64,000 bases of DNA. Source: Gerris lacustris (lineage: Eukaryota > Arthropoda > Insecta > Hemiptera > Gerridae). Position 1 is the first letter of the stretch; each line of letters opens with the position of its first letter. The notes beneath the pieces were generated by a model. It ran no database searches. It saw only the letters and a list, made by a program, of their open reading frames with translations, and was not told where the DNA came from. Shown piece after piece: positions 10,444 to 22,390 of this stretch. The stretch spans positions 151,335,012 to 151,399,011 of the forward strand of contig OX578276.1 of assembly GCA_951217055.1 (NCBI GenBank), read 5' to 3'. Both the position numbers and the translations under genes were made by a program.

Positions 10444-11736
10444 TAAGTTCTATTTTTTAAAAAAAAATCTAATTATGTGCTTCCATTATGTTATAGCTGT
10501 ATTGACCGATATTTTGTGATAATGAAAATTAAAAAAAAAAAAAAACAGTTTAATTGATAATTAACTAACAATAATATGAATGAGAATTATTATAAGACGA
10601 TTTTTCCAATCTATAGACTATTTTCGATGACAATTATTATAAATTGACAATATCCAGTGTAATTATTGTCATTTAAAAAATAGTCGTAAAACAGTAATGA
10701 AATTCCGATTGTAATTCAATTTATATATGTGGTTAGAAAATTAAAAAAATATTTTTGTTTAATGCAACTGTTTTGGATAAGAGTTGTGTTTTTTTAATTA
10801 TCATTATTAATATTAAGTATTTAAAAAAAATATAATAATAATAATAAGATCTGAAGATGTGTATGAATTTTTAAGTAAATATAATTTTATCTTTAAGAGA
10901 AAAATATACTTCAAACATTAAATTTAATGATAATATACGGACAAGAAAATAAACTAACAAGGAATATAACTATAATTTTTTTCCGAGTACTTTAGAAGAT
11001 AAAGAGTAATTTATTAATTAATAAATATATCATAAGCTTAAAGCATTAATATTTTAACAGTATAATAGCACTGCATGATTGCCAATAAAGAATTACAAAT
11101 TTGACCTATTTATAACCAAGAAAAACCATCTTATTTGCATAAAATTGATTTCTCTACTTCAACTCGAGTTATGACCTTTACTGAAACTGAATACAAAATT
11201 TCATTTATATTGATCTCAGATAGTAGACAGACATGTTTGAAAAGTATTTTTTTCGGCCTTAAGTGCACTTTAAAAAATTCAAATTCTTTAGCATGCTAGG
11301 AAACAGTCCATAGTTCATATTATGTACGTAACATAACTCAAATGAAAAAATAGTTTTGTTTGCAAAACCAATACTGATCAGTACAAATGCTGATTATACC
11401 TGGTCTGTTGTTCAGGTATGAAGTAAGGATCCATATCACCCAGTATAGAGACCATGTACTCAAAAAAATGTATCTTCCCCTTTCCTCAAAAAGTCAGAGT
11501 GGTATAGAGATCAAGTACATATTATTTAGTATATTTCGCGTTCAACTCAATATATTCTAGTTTAACAAAGTCTTTAACATGGGGCACATGGTATAATAAT
11601 AAATATATTTCGTTCGTCAGTTATGTATGAGTCAAGCAAATACAAAATGACAGGATTTTTTTTTTTTTTTTTTTTTTAATAAAATGTTTGATTGGGAAAA
11701 GTTAACAAACATTAGGGTACCTCCAGCAATTTTAGG
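10444..11736. other. Intronic AT-rich DNA
   Basis: No element recognised. A T-run occurs at 11659-11679. Confidence 0.4.
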
Positions 11737-12035
11737 CACATCTTTAGATTGTTACTCCCCTTATAAAATAAACAGAGGGGAGTAACAATCAAAAGAAGTT
11801 GTACGAAATGTTCTTCTTTAGACTGTTACTCCCCTTATATAATAAACAGAGGGGAGTAACAATCTAAAGAAGGTGAACGGAATGTTCTTCTTTAGACTGT
11901 TACTACCCCTTTTAAAAGAGGGATATTCCTTTGCCCCTAAGTACATTAGACTAACCATCCCTTTGTCTTAAAAGTTATTTAGTCAGTCATTTATATTCTT
12001 AAAAACACATAGGGGAGTACCAATCTAAAGAAGTA
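11737..12035. mobile_element. Rep-C hairpin MITE, expanded copy
   Basis: Ends TCTTTAGATTGTTACTCCCC and its inverted form (AATCTAAAGAAGTAC). The first half contains two successive near-perfect hairpins, TTGTTACTCCCC against GGGGAGTAACAA, spaced about 85 bases. The other copies (14978-15208, 32293-32524) have one hairpin less. A conserved tail contains ATCCCTTTGTCTTAA. Confidence 0.8.
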
Positions 12036-12195
12036 CCCCATTTTAAATAACGTTATTAACGGGATAAAGTGGTTTTATAACAATAATGTGAGTTTTTGTA
12101 ATAAAATTAAATTGTTTTTCTTTTTTAAATAATAGTAATTTTAATTTTAAAAAAATGAATACATAAATTTATTTTTTTAAGAAAATAATTTTGTT

Positions 12196-13136
12196 ATCGA
12201 GCTCACCGAAGCTAACGGAAGCTATGTGATCCTTCAGAACGAAACATTTTTAGGTCTCCGATTTCAAAAATACCAAGACAGAAATTCGTTTCAGACATCA
12301 GGGAACATTTTTGGTTCCTAGTCTGTTTGTCGGTCTGCCGGTCTGTCGCTCAAGTTTTGCGAACCAACATATCATAAAAACTACACGTCCGATTTTAATC
12401 AAATTTGTATGGTAGGTCATAATTAGCCTTGGCCATAATTAGCATTGTTGGTCCCATATGAGTTTCAACCATCTGCGCCTACCTGGTTCTCATTAACATG
12501 GGCACAAACATACATTTATTTACACCTATATCTTAAAAAGTATGGTTTGTCGAATGTAGACATGTGATTGGAACCGGAAACTATGTGATTGTTCAGGTGA
12601 TCGAAACATTTTTAGGTGTCCGATTTCAAAAATTCCAAGACAGATATCCGTATCAGACATCAGAAACATTTTGTTTTCCGAGTCTGTCTGTCAGTTTGTC
12701 GTTCTGTCCATCTGTTGGACTGTATGTCGCTCTATTTTTGCGAACAATGTACATATCTTAAAAACTACATGTCTGATTTTATATAAATTTGTATGGTAGA
12801 TCATAATTAGCCCATTGTTGGTCTTTATACTTAAGTTTCAACCTTCTGCGCTCATTTTTTTTTTCTTCCATTTGCGCACAAACATACATTTATTTACATC
12901 TTCATATTCAAAAGTATTCATCTAATTTTTTTAGAAAATTGGATGGATTGTTGAAAGTAGACCTCAAATAGCAGCAGATTAATTTCAACCCTCAACACTG
13001 CTTAACTTTTGCTTAATTGATACTTTAATTCATGTAAAAAATCAAAACTATTTTGAAATAAAAAAAAGGGGAAAGAATGAAATAAATTAGACTAAGAAGA
13101 AGAATAGCTTGTAAAAGCATAAAATCAATAAAGAAC
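12196..13136 (+). mobile_element. Two joined Rep-A copies
   Basis: A first 5'-part copy (12196-12545) is followed by a second start (about 12562; CTATGTGATTGTTCAG, CAGACATCAGAAACATT) that continues to the family tail. The tail resumes after the SINE at 13407-13460 with GCTATGTGCCACACTGATTG. The tandem joining suggests one copy inserted into the other, or unequal exchange. Confidence 0.7.
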
Positions 13137-13406
13137 TTCAAATATTTAAGTATTAGGTAGTATTCATACTTATGGAAAGATTAAATTATACTTTAAATCA
13201 AATTATAATTATCATTAACTACGGGAGACCCCTGCACCGGGACTTGAACCACGGGGCCTCCTATTAATCCTTTACAGGCGCTCTTACCAACTGAGCTATA
13301 CGGGAGAATAATTTTTCTCTGTCATCGGATTAATAGGAGGCCCGTGGTCCAAGTCCCGGTGCGGGGGTCTATTTTTCTCTGTATATGTTTCCCGTAGTTA
13401 ATGATA
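13137..13406 (-). mobile_element. Palindromic tRNA-derived SINE (Rep-S1) with 13-bp target duplication
   Basis: Flanked by perfect direct repeats ATCAATAAAGAAC at 13124-13136 and 13407-13419, which marks retroposition into Rep-A. On the minus strand 13306-13220 is tRNA-like: an A box TAGCTCAGTTGGTAAGAGC, a B box GGTTCAAGTCC and a partly paired acceptor stem. The anticodon arm is disrupted, so it is not a functional tRNA. The segment beyond 13320 repeats much of the unit in the opposite sense, making a foldback. Related pieces lie at 17195-17285 and 59880-60005. Confidence 0.75.
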
Positions 13407-13460
13407 ATCAATAAAGAACGTGATAGGATGCGAGGACGCTATGTGCCACACTGATTGGTA
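13407..13460 (+). mobile_element. Rep-A right end (interrupted by SINE)
   Basis: Begins with the second copy of the SINE target duplication, then the family end GATGCGAGGACGCTATGTGC and CACACTGATTGG. It belongs with 12562-13136. Confidence 0.75.
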
Positions 13461-13599
13461 GTATATTTTTTGAGTAAATTTGAGGAGGTTAATTTGCATA
13501 CTGAATTTATAAATTATCCAATAGCTAATTAGTTACAATTCATTAACTAACTTTTATCAACTAGATTTTTCCAGGGAAAACCATGTTTATTTTAAAAGC

Positions 13600-13920
13600 T
13601 TTTATTATTTAACTTACAATGTTTGTATGTATGTATGTGTCTATGTATGTTTGTATGTTCGGGTCAAATCTTGCAACTGAATTTTAAAGCAGTTATCCTC
13701 AACCGATTGGATTGAAATTTTGCATACACGTTTAGTTTGGATGACAATGCATGGTTAGCTAAGTGACGTCATTCTAAATCCAATATGGCGGGTAGCCCAA
13801 GATGGCGGACTAGTTATTTTTTAAGCACTAAGCGCACGCCCATGATATGGGTATCAAATGAAAGGGTATGCTGAGAAGAATACGAATAAAAACTTGTTTT
13901 TAAAAATATTTTTATATAAT
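13600..13920 (+). repeat. Unclassified interspersed-repeat-like segment
   Basis: Begins with a TGTATGTATG stretch, followed by GATTGGATTGAAATTTTGCA, paired AATATGGCGG / AAGATGGCGG words and ATGGGTATCAAATGAAAGGG. This style is common in 3' parts of insect non-autonomous elements. No second copy was found in the window. Confidence 0.35.
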
Positions 13921-14099
13921 CAACTTATTTAAATTCGTATTTAAATTTACTACAAATTAAATTAAATTACTACATTTTTTAATCAGAACCGTGTTTAAAA
14001 GTAATTAAATAGTACTAACTATAGTAATTTATAGTTATAACTTATTGTTTTGTTCTGAATAGTATTAATTTTATTATTTTTTATTCTTGCTTCTACTAC

Positions 14100-14780
14100 A
14101 CTTCTGTCCTATATGTGCAGACCACGGCACAGTGAGTCGAGGCGAATCATTTGGGAATCTCTGACGTCAATACCCATATTACAGATATTATCTACGATTG
14201 ATACGGAATATATAAATATTGTATCTCTGTTTAGATGCGTAGAAAGTGATTATTTACGTACTTGTATTCATTGCGCATGCGCGTTTCATAATTCCTCTTT
14301 TTTCCGCCCTAGTGCGGTAAAAAAGAAGAATTCTTCAATTTATCGCACGATTAGCTGTATAATATTGATTACATTTAAGAAATTAATTTGCTAAAATTTA
14401 AAGTAACTGTTTATATCGACTGTTGAGTTTTTAGTGAGAAACAATGATTGATTTATGTCATCATGAAGAAAATGAGGAGAATAATACTCCTCCCGAAATA
14501 ATTAATTCGGCACAAAATACAACTAATGAATTTATGACATATTTATCAAAAAAAAATTCTGACTCATATACAGGAAGTTTATTAAATATTTTTTTCTTTA
14601 TTTTTTATTAAAATCCAACAATCGTAGATAAAGTACGGTACGCAACTCTTGTGAAAACAGCAGTTTGCTTCGCTTGTGTGGTTTTACAACCCCCGCAGTT
14701 GCTCGGGTGCAAACTCCACACTCGCATGCAAAATGCTACTTTCCGCACTAGACGCGTAATGTACTATAACTGGCTAACAC
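14100..14780 (+). mobile_element. Rep-H copy 1 (related to 38.6-40.1 kb element)
   Basis: Shares sequence in the same order with 38700-39235 read on the minus strand: the ATCTCTGTTTAGATGCG and TTCCGCCCTAGTGCGGTAAA stretches, a short conserved ORF start, GTAGATAAAGTACGGTACGC and CGCGTAATGTACTA. The outer ends are not clear here. Confidence 0.65.
14444..14611 (+). CDS. Short ORF in Rep-H, unknown function
   Basis: ATG opens 55 codons. Residues 11-27 (EENNTPPEIINSAQNTT) match the ORF at 38643-38957 (DNNTPPEIINSAKNTT after a different first ten residues). The downstream TIVDKVRYAT stretch, still readable after the stop here, is also shared. The N-terminal part is acidic. No known domain was recognised. 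It may be an element-borne protein remnant, or the similarity may simply reflect DNA copy relationship. Confidence 0.3.
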   Translation: MIDLCHHEENEENNTPPEIINSAQNTTNEFMTYLSKKNSDSYTGSLLNIFFFIFY

Positions 14781-14977
14781 GTTTTTTTTTTAATTTGTGA
14801 GTTCATGACATTATGAACATGATAATTGTCAGGTAGAAAATCTGTAGTTAAAACCAAAATGGCGTTAAGTCCAAAAAGTTTGATTAAAATGCAACTTTAA
14901 TCAAACTTATACAATTCTCTAAGAAAATTGTGAATACTTACAGATTATATAATGTAATCCTCATCTTCTTCTAAGGG

Positions 14978-15208
14978 AACTTCTTTAGATTGTTACTACC
15001 CTTATAAAAAAAACAAAGGGGAGTAGCAATCTAAAGAAGGTGCGTGGAATGTTCTTCTTTTGATTGTTACTCCCGTTATCAAAACAGAAGTGGGATATTC
15101 CTTTAACCCAAAGTACATTGGACAAACATCCCTTTTTCTTAATAGTTATTCAGTCAAAGTAAGTTCTATTCTAAAACAACGTAGGAGAGTAACAATCTAA
15201 AAATGTAC
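14978..15208. mobile_element. Rep-C hairpin MITE
   Basis: Ends CTTCTTTAGATTGTTACTAC and its inverse. One internal hairpin (TTACTACCC..GGGGAGTAGC) is followed by the ACATCCCTTTTTCTTAA tail shared with the other copies. Confidence 0.8.
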
Positions 15209-15674
15209 TCTTCAAAGTATACATGTAGGACCCACAAGCGTATATTATTATTCCTTCAATATTAACCAAAAGTTCGGAAAAAACCCTGATTAACTCCTTT
15301 GGACCAAAATTCGTAAAATTTATGATGCTTTATTGTATTTTGTATTTTGTTCAATAATAGTATATTATCAGTATTAATAAGCTAGAATAACTGTTATTTC
15401 AATTCTATATTAAGTATATTTTAATAACCAACCATCCTAGTTTGATTATATTACAATATCATGAAGGTGTTGAATGACATACATACGTGTAAGTTGACTT
15501 TTACTCTTTATACTAAAGACAGATATCTCAAGATAATATGTACAAAGGCGTTAAATTTACTTAAACCCTTTATATTTGGCTCTACATACTACATACTTCT
15601 TACAAACTTAACCTTTATGTATTTAGATCTAAATTTCATTAACAAAACAGGCTGGAATTACCTCCTTTATACCA
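15209..15674. other. Intronic spacer
   Basis: No element or gene seen. Confidence 0.35.
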
Positions 15675-15762
15675 TTCTGTAGATAACAGTGTTCTGTAGA
15701 TAATAGTGTTCTGTAGATAACAGTGTTCTGTAGATAACAGTGTTCTGTAGATAACAGTGTTC
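15675..15762. repeat. 17-bp tandem repeat, five copies
   Basis: TTCTGTAGATAACAGTG repeated five times, one copy with a single change (TAATAG). It immediately precedes the Rep-D palindrome. Confidence 0.95.
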
Positions 15763-15764
15763 AA

Positions 15765-18735
15765 AAAGCCTCAAAATGAAAATGTCCTTTTCTGAAGTAT
15801 TTTGGTGTGCTGAGTCTGAATCTGAAGTCAAAGTTTCTCCTATACGTACACTTTTCCCAGAAAATGTGCCTAAAGTACGGAAAAATTGTGTTTTTGGGGG
15901 TTTTCGACCCAATTTTCCGCCCAAAGAAATTGTAAGATAAAAATAATGGGCGTTTGAATATCTTTAAACTATGAAGAACACAATTCAAAAGTCAAAAAAA
16001 AATCCGTTGATCTTACTTTTTAAAAAAAATGAAAAATAAGAAAAAACATTGATTTTTCCTAATTACTTTTTCAGTGTTATAACAAATGTTATGTGAATTT
16101 TTTCTGACCATAGTCTAGAGAATTACAATATATTATGTGACCGAAGGGAGGGGGGGGGGATATTAAAAAAGTACATACAAGTTGTGGTTTTTCCCAATTG
16201 TTTTTGTATCCCCCCCTAAATTTTTCTTGACCCACACCCCCCCTTCGGTCACATATATTTAATTCACTAGACTAATGTCAGAAAAAAGTCACAAAACCGT
16301 TGTTATACCACTGAAAAAGTAATAAAAATACAAACTCAATATGAGGAAGAATCAATTTTGTTTGTTCATATATTTTAATTTTCTTAAAAAAGTAAGGTCA
16401 ACAGATTTTTTTTACTTTTGATTCGTGTTCTTCTTAGTTTAAAGATATTCATACGCCTAATAATATATATATATACAGGGTGTCCCAACTTAAGTCTGCC
16501 AAAAAGAAGGGGCATATAGGGGACCCTAAAAGGAGTCAAAAATGTTATATTAACCTATGTCCTTTCGGGCTTCGTTTTCTGCGCCATTTTTAAAAATTTT
16601 GGGCTAAGCTTATTTTTTTACACTTAAACAAGTGTATCTCGAGAACAAAGCGGGATAGCTCATCATTTTAGGTATCGTTAAAAACCTAAAAACATTTGCT
16701 AAAGGAAATGTTATTATCAATTTTCATTTATTTTTATTCCTTCTAGTTCAAATTTAGCTCAAAATGTCTTTTTTTTAAAAAATCAAAAAATAAAGAAATT
16801 TTTGACGGCCCATAGTGCTTAAACTAGTTACATCTTGAATTATCCAGGCAATGGAAAAACTTCTTTATTTAATAGCCTTTTCATGGATACCCATATCATT
16901 GTATGTTAAATAGGACATTTTTTACGTTACAAGCCCATTTATTAAAAAAAAACTAATGTAAACATGAGAAAAAATTACTTTTTATTTAATATCTCCTCTT
17001 TTGAACGGTATAATCATTCGACTCGACTTAATCATAATCACTTTCAAAGTAAATGTGTGATGAAATAACTATTGTTGACTATTTCTAGTAGCCTGGAGTA
17101 TGACCAATAACAGGGGGGGGGGGGGGGGGGGCATCTCTCCCTCTTGTAAATAAGTATACAAAATTAAAAATTAAGGCTGAAAACTGCTTTTTTTTACTTT
17201 AAATCTAATTATAATTATTACTAACTTCGGGAGACATACAGAGAAAAATAGACCCCAGCTTGAACCACGGGCCTCCTTTTTTTATTTTATAAAAGAAAAA
17301 ACAAACATTTTTGCAGAAAATTAAAATAAGGAATAACAAAAGGTAATAATAAGAAACAACATGAACAATAACAACAACATTTAAATACCAACAACTTGGT
17401 GATTACGATTAAGTCGAGTCAAATGATTATACCGTTCAAAAGAGGAGAGATTAAAAAAAAAGTAATTTTTTCTCAAATTTACATTCGTTTTTTTCAACAA
17501 ATGTGCTTATAGCGTAAAAAATTTCCTATTTAACATACGGTATAATCATTTGACTCGACTAATCATAATCACTTTCAAAGTAAATTGGTATTTCAAAGTA
17601 GTTAGTATTTAAATGTTGTTGTTATTGTTAATGTTGTTTCTTATTATTACCTTTTGTTAATCCTTATTTAAATTTTCTGCTAAAATGTTTGCTGTTTCTT
17701 TTATAAAATAAAATTGTTTGTTAAAAATGTAGTTATTATTTTTATTGTTATGTACTTAAAAAAATTTAAACCTCCAAACTCTTTATATCTTTATTAAAAA
17801 AAAAAAATAATAATAAATTAACAAGCAGTTTTCAGCCCCCCCCCCCCCCCCTGTTATTGGTCATACTCCAGGCTACTAGAAATAGTCAACAATAGTTATT
17901 TCATCACACATTTACTTTGAAAGTGATTATGATTAAGTCGAGTCGAATGATTATACCGTTCAAAAGAGGAGATATTAAATAAAAAGTAATTTTTTCTCAT
18001 GTTTACATTAGTTTTTTTTTAATAAATGGGCCTGTAACGTAAAAAATTTCCTATTTAACATACAATGATATGGGTATCCATGAAAAGGCTATTAAATAAA
18101 GAAGTTTTTCCATTGCCTGGACAATTCAAGATGTAACTAGTTTAAGCACTATGGGCCGTCAAAAATTTCTTTATTTTTTGATTTTTTAAAAAAAAGACAT
18201 TTTGAGCTAAATTTGAACTAGAAGGAATAAAAATAAATTAAAAATGATAATAACATTTCCTTTAGCAAATGTTTTTAGGTTTTCAACGATACCTAAAATG
18301 ATGAGCTATCCCGCTTTGTTCTCGAGATACACTTGTTTAAGTGTAAAAAAATAAGCTTAGCCCAAAATTTTTAAAAATGGCGCCAGTCAGAAAACGAAGC
18401 CCGAAAGGACATAGGTTAATATAACATTTTTGACTCCTTTTAGGGTCCCCTATATGCCCCTTCTTTTTGGCAGACTTAAGTTGGGACACCCTGTATATAT
18501 AAATTTTTTTTTTTTTTTCATACGAAATTTTTTTGGGAGAATAATTATGTCAAAACCCCCCCAAAAACACAATTTTTCCGAACTTTAGCCGCATTTTCCG
18601 GGGAAACTGTAAGTATAGAAGAAATTTTTACTTCAGATTCGCGGATTCAGCAACCTCAAAAACATAAAGTTCAGATAAACTTTTCTTCGGGACAGAAAGT
18701 TTGTTAAATTTTGCAGAACAGTGTAATTTTTCGCT
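15765..18735. mobile_element. Rep-D palindromic (foldback) element with nested palindrome
   Basis: The arm at 15765-16170 (CTGAAGTATTTTGGTGTGCT, TTTCGACCCAATTTTCCGCC, GTGACCGAAGG and a G-run) reappears inverted from about 16215 to 16470. It continues, after the insertion at 16475-18494, to about 18735. The centre is near 16190 and is flanked by a G-run and a C-run. The same palindrome occurs at 43605-44430, with a fragment at 6700-7075. No ORF of transposase length is present. Confidence 0.8.
16475..18494. mobile_element. 2-kb element with ~650-bp inverted repeats, ends ACAGGGTGTCCCAACTTAAG
   Basis: Left and right ends are exact inverses (ACAGGGTGTCCCAACTTAAG / CTTAAGTTGGGACACCCTGT) set in TATA-rich flanks, consistent with TA or TATA target duplication. 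The arms 16475-17128 and 17840-18494 pair along nearly their whole length. The centre contains a further palindrome (17284-17420 against 17585-17712) and extra copies of an arm segment (GACTCGACTTAATCATAATC). An S1 SINE fragment lies at 17195-17285. It is non-autonomous with no transposase. Confidence 0.85.
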
Positions 18736-19139
18736 GATTTAAAAAACGAATTACATTTTTTGGACTTAACTCCTTTTTACTTTTGACTACAGAAATAAGT
18801 ATTAGAAAATTTGTCTTAAGTGTGTCCAACTGATAACTGATATTTTGAAGTGACTTTAGACAAAGTGTACGAGTGAGTATTTTTTGTTTATTTAGTCGAA
18901 ATTAAGTGAGATGGTTAGCAATAACTCCCAAGCCATCAGTGGCGTACACAGGGGGGGGCCCAAGGGGCCCTGGCCCCCCCCGAAATGATTACATACCTAA
19001 GACCCGCCATACACTTAAAACCAAAAAAACACAGTAATGACAGATGCATTCGAATTGGCTGTAAATATTCTACAATAAAAGGAATTAATTAAGTATTATC
19101 TAATGGTGTGTATACACTTAATCACCCCAAATAAGCTCG

Positions 19140-20330
19140 GCCCGGATTTGCCGATAGAATTAAATTCATTCAACACTATACCGGCCCGATTGCCGGCTGG
19201 GCCCGGATTTTGCCGATGGAATTGAATTTATTAAACACTATACCGGCCCGACTGTCGGCTGGGCCCGGATTTTGCCGATGAAATTAAATTTATTAAACAC
19301 TATACCGGCCCGACTGTCGGCTGGGCCCGGATTTTGCCGATGGAATTAAATTTATTAAATACTATACCGGCCCGACTGTCGGCTGGGTCCGGATTTTTGT
19401 CGATGAAACTAAAACTATTAAACACTATACTGCCCTAACTCCAACTTTTTTCTAAATGCATTTTTTTAGTGTTTCCGAATCAGTCTAAAAAAATACACAT
19501 ATTTATGTCATTAAAAAGCCCTAAAACCAATACACTGATGAGTTATATTGAAATTTATATTGGCCCTAACTCCAGTTAGATGTTGTTTTTGATCGAAGAA
19601 GGCCCTATGTAACAAATAAATACTAAAAACACCCTAAATCCACAAAGATTTGTTGTAGGCAATGCTATTTTTAAGGTCAGTAAACATGATCATTATGAAG
19701 ATAAAAAGCCCTAACTCCCTTATAGGAGTTAGTTTACGGCAGCAAACTTTTTTAACAAAAGCCCTAAATCCATTTTTTTTTTAAATAATTAGAAATCAAT
19801 TATATTAACATTAACACGAAGTTGTGTACATTAAAAAACCAAAATATACACAATAAAAGCCTTTACAAGTATCAAAACTTTGATGCAGGTGAAGAAATTT
19901 GTTTTCCGTATTTCCTGTAAAATTTTGTTCTTTGGAGATAGGGCCTTTTAACGTATGACGGCAGTATAGCGGCCCGACTGTCGGCTGGGCCCGGATTTTG
20001 CCGATGGAATTAAATTTATTAAATACTATACCGGCCCGACTGTCGGCTGGGTCCGGATTTTTGTCGATGAAACTAAAACTATTAAACACTATAGCGGCCC
20101 GATTTTGGCTGGACCGAGATTTTTGCTGATGGAATTAGATTTATTAAATACTATACCGGCCCGACTGCCGGCTGGGCCCGGATTTTGCCGATGGAATTGA
20201 ATTTATTAAACACTATACCGGCCCGACTGTCGGCTGGGCCCGGATTTTGCCGATGAAACTAAAACTATTAAACACTATAGCGGCCCGATTTTGGCTGGAC
20301 CGAGATTTTTGCTGATGGAATTAGATTCAT
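19140..20330. repeat. 62-bp GC-rich minisatellite in two blocks
   Basis: Unit ACTATACCGGCCCGACTGTC + GGCTGGGCCCGGATTTTGCC + GATGGAATTAAATTTATTAA + AC. Each unit can fold through its GGCCC/GGGCC words. One block lies at 19140-19440, another at 19960-20330; the last two units of the first block recur in the second, so part of the array was duplicated. Diverged units continue to about 20830. Confidence 0.9.
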
Positions 20331-21271
20331 TGAATTAAATTAGGATGCATGAAATAAATCGGCTCATTTGCCGACTAGGCCTTGATTTTTGCCAGTGGAA
20401 CTAAAAACATTAAACTTGATCGACTCGACTTCGGCTGGGCCCGATTTTTCGCCAATTGAATTCAATGATTTTTTTGTGGTTTTAGTCCAGTTCAATAGCA
20501 TAGGTTGCATTATAGGACAGCTTTAATTCATTACGAATCCTAATGCAATGAATTGAATTTGGATTCGTAAAAATTGACTGCTCCGATTGACAGCTAGGCA
20601 CCGGATTTTTTGCTATAGAATTAAGTGCATTAAATTGATTAGGATGAGTACAATGAATCGGCTTGATTGCTAGTAGGCCCGATTTTGTCGATGGAAATTA
20701 TGCATCAAAATAAATTGGGATGCGTTCAATAATAGACCCGATTGCCGGCACGGCCTAGCTGTTAAGCACATTAAATTAAATGAGGCCCGTCAACTCGAAT
20801 TTTTGCCGATGGAATTAAATTAATTGAATTAAAATATGCACACTAGACTGGCTTAAACGGGAAAATGATGGTTGTGGATTTCAGTAGCAAATTTTTGTTT
20901 TGGACCAGGATTGTGTGAAGAACGCTACGTGGGTCCTCTTGTCTATGCGGCATTCCCCTCTTGCTGACTCAGGTCGGACTAGTGTTCGTCGACATGTAGT
21001 GGGAAAACAGAGTCAATATAAATAAATGTTCATCATTTTGTGAAAAAACTGATACATATTACATAGTAATAGTAAATTTAAATCTAAAAACTCAAAAAGC
21101 GTTCAGAAAACATTTGATGTTAAATGTCCCATGTAATTACCCAGCGAATGAGCGAATGATTCTTTTGTTTTGCAATAGGTATTTAATTTTCTTACAGAAG
21201 AATTCTCTTCTAGAAAAAAATTTGAAATTCTTATGTGCTCCAAATCCACGTTTGCTTTTGCAGTATGGATC

Positions 21272-22210
21272 ACGTTTTGCTTCCTAGCTTACCAAAGGAA
21301 ACGGAAGATATGTGACAGTTCTGAAGAACGAACAATTTTTATGTCTCCGATTTCAAAAATTCTATGACAGAAATCTGTTCAACATCAGGGTACAGTTTGG
21401 GTCCCGTGTCCGCCTGTCCTTCAATTTTTGCGAACCAACAACCAACATATCTTAAAAGCTATTCGTCCAATTTTATTGAAATTTTGATGGTAGGTCATAA
21501 TTAGCCAGGTTATAACATTGCTGATCCCGTATAAGTTTCAATCTTCTGCACCTATTTATTTCTCTTCCACATTCGCACAGACATACATTTATTTACACCT
21601 ATATCTTCAAAAGTACTCATATGATTTTTATGAAATTTTAATGGTTTGTTTAAAGTAGCCCGCAGATAACCCAAGAATAATTTCAACCGTCTGCGCTCTT
21701 AAAATATTGCTATATTGATACTTTATTCATGTTAAATTTACTTAATTTTCCCTCCTTTTTTAAATTAGTCAAAATTGGTTTGATTTTTACATGATTTAAA
21801 GTATCAATTTACCAAAATTTAAACAGCGCAGACAGTTAAAATTAATCTGTGAGCTTCTATTAGATAAGTTTTATAAAATCAGATGAATATTTTTGAAGAT
21901 AAGGTGTAAATAAATGTATGTGGGTGCACATGTGGAAGAGAAATGGTGGCAGGTGGAGAAATGTGGTGGAGGGAAATGGGACCAGAAGATTGGACCTTAT
22001 ATAGGACCAACAATGGACTTTTTATATGCTAATTAACTGCCATCCGAATTTCATTAAAATCGAAAGAGTAGTTTTTAAGAATTGTTCGCAATGATTGAGT
22101 GAGAGGCAGACTAACAGCCAGAAACGGGATCAAAAATGTCTGATTTTGTCTTGGAATTATTGGAATCGGAGACATAATCGTTCTTTAGAACGATCACATC
22201 ACATAGTGAG
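21272..22210. mobile_element. Two Rep-A copies joined tail to tail
   Basis: A plus-strand copy (21272 to about 21745, from the 5' hairpin) faces a minus-strand copy (about 21770-22210). They meet at the AATTCATGTTAAAT / TTTACATGATTTAAAGTATC stretch, and both lack the ACTGCC end. The pair forms a 0.9 kb palindrome. Confidence 0.75.
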
Positions 22211-22390
22211 GTGTTACCTCATAGGATTTTAATTAAATTAAATATGAGGTTAGAAATTGAAATTAGAGTGTTGAAAAGGGGGAGAAATTACAATTATAAT
22301 AAATTATGGGGTATGCTAAACCCGCATATAAGTTAAATTAGGTTGGGCCCCCCCCCGAAAAAATTTTCTGTGTACGCTACTGCAAGCCAT

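Larger units (their letters stand above)
18937..22382. mobile_element. Non-autonomous hAT-type element, 3.4 kb, with 8-bp TSD
   Basis: Ends CAGTGGCGTACACAG and CTGTGTACGCTACTG are inverted with one mismatch. They are flanked by the perfect 8-bp duplication CAAGCCAT (18929-18936 and 22383-22390), diagnostic of hAT insertion. It carries the 62-bp minisatellite (19140-20330) and a nested Rep-A inverted pair (21272-22210), but no transposase ORF. Confidence 0.9.

Noticed and set aside
13220..13306. Functional tRNA gene
   Set aside because: The A and B boxes are good but the anticodon arm and T stem do not pair, and the sequence lies inside a retroposed repeat with target duplications.
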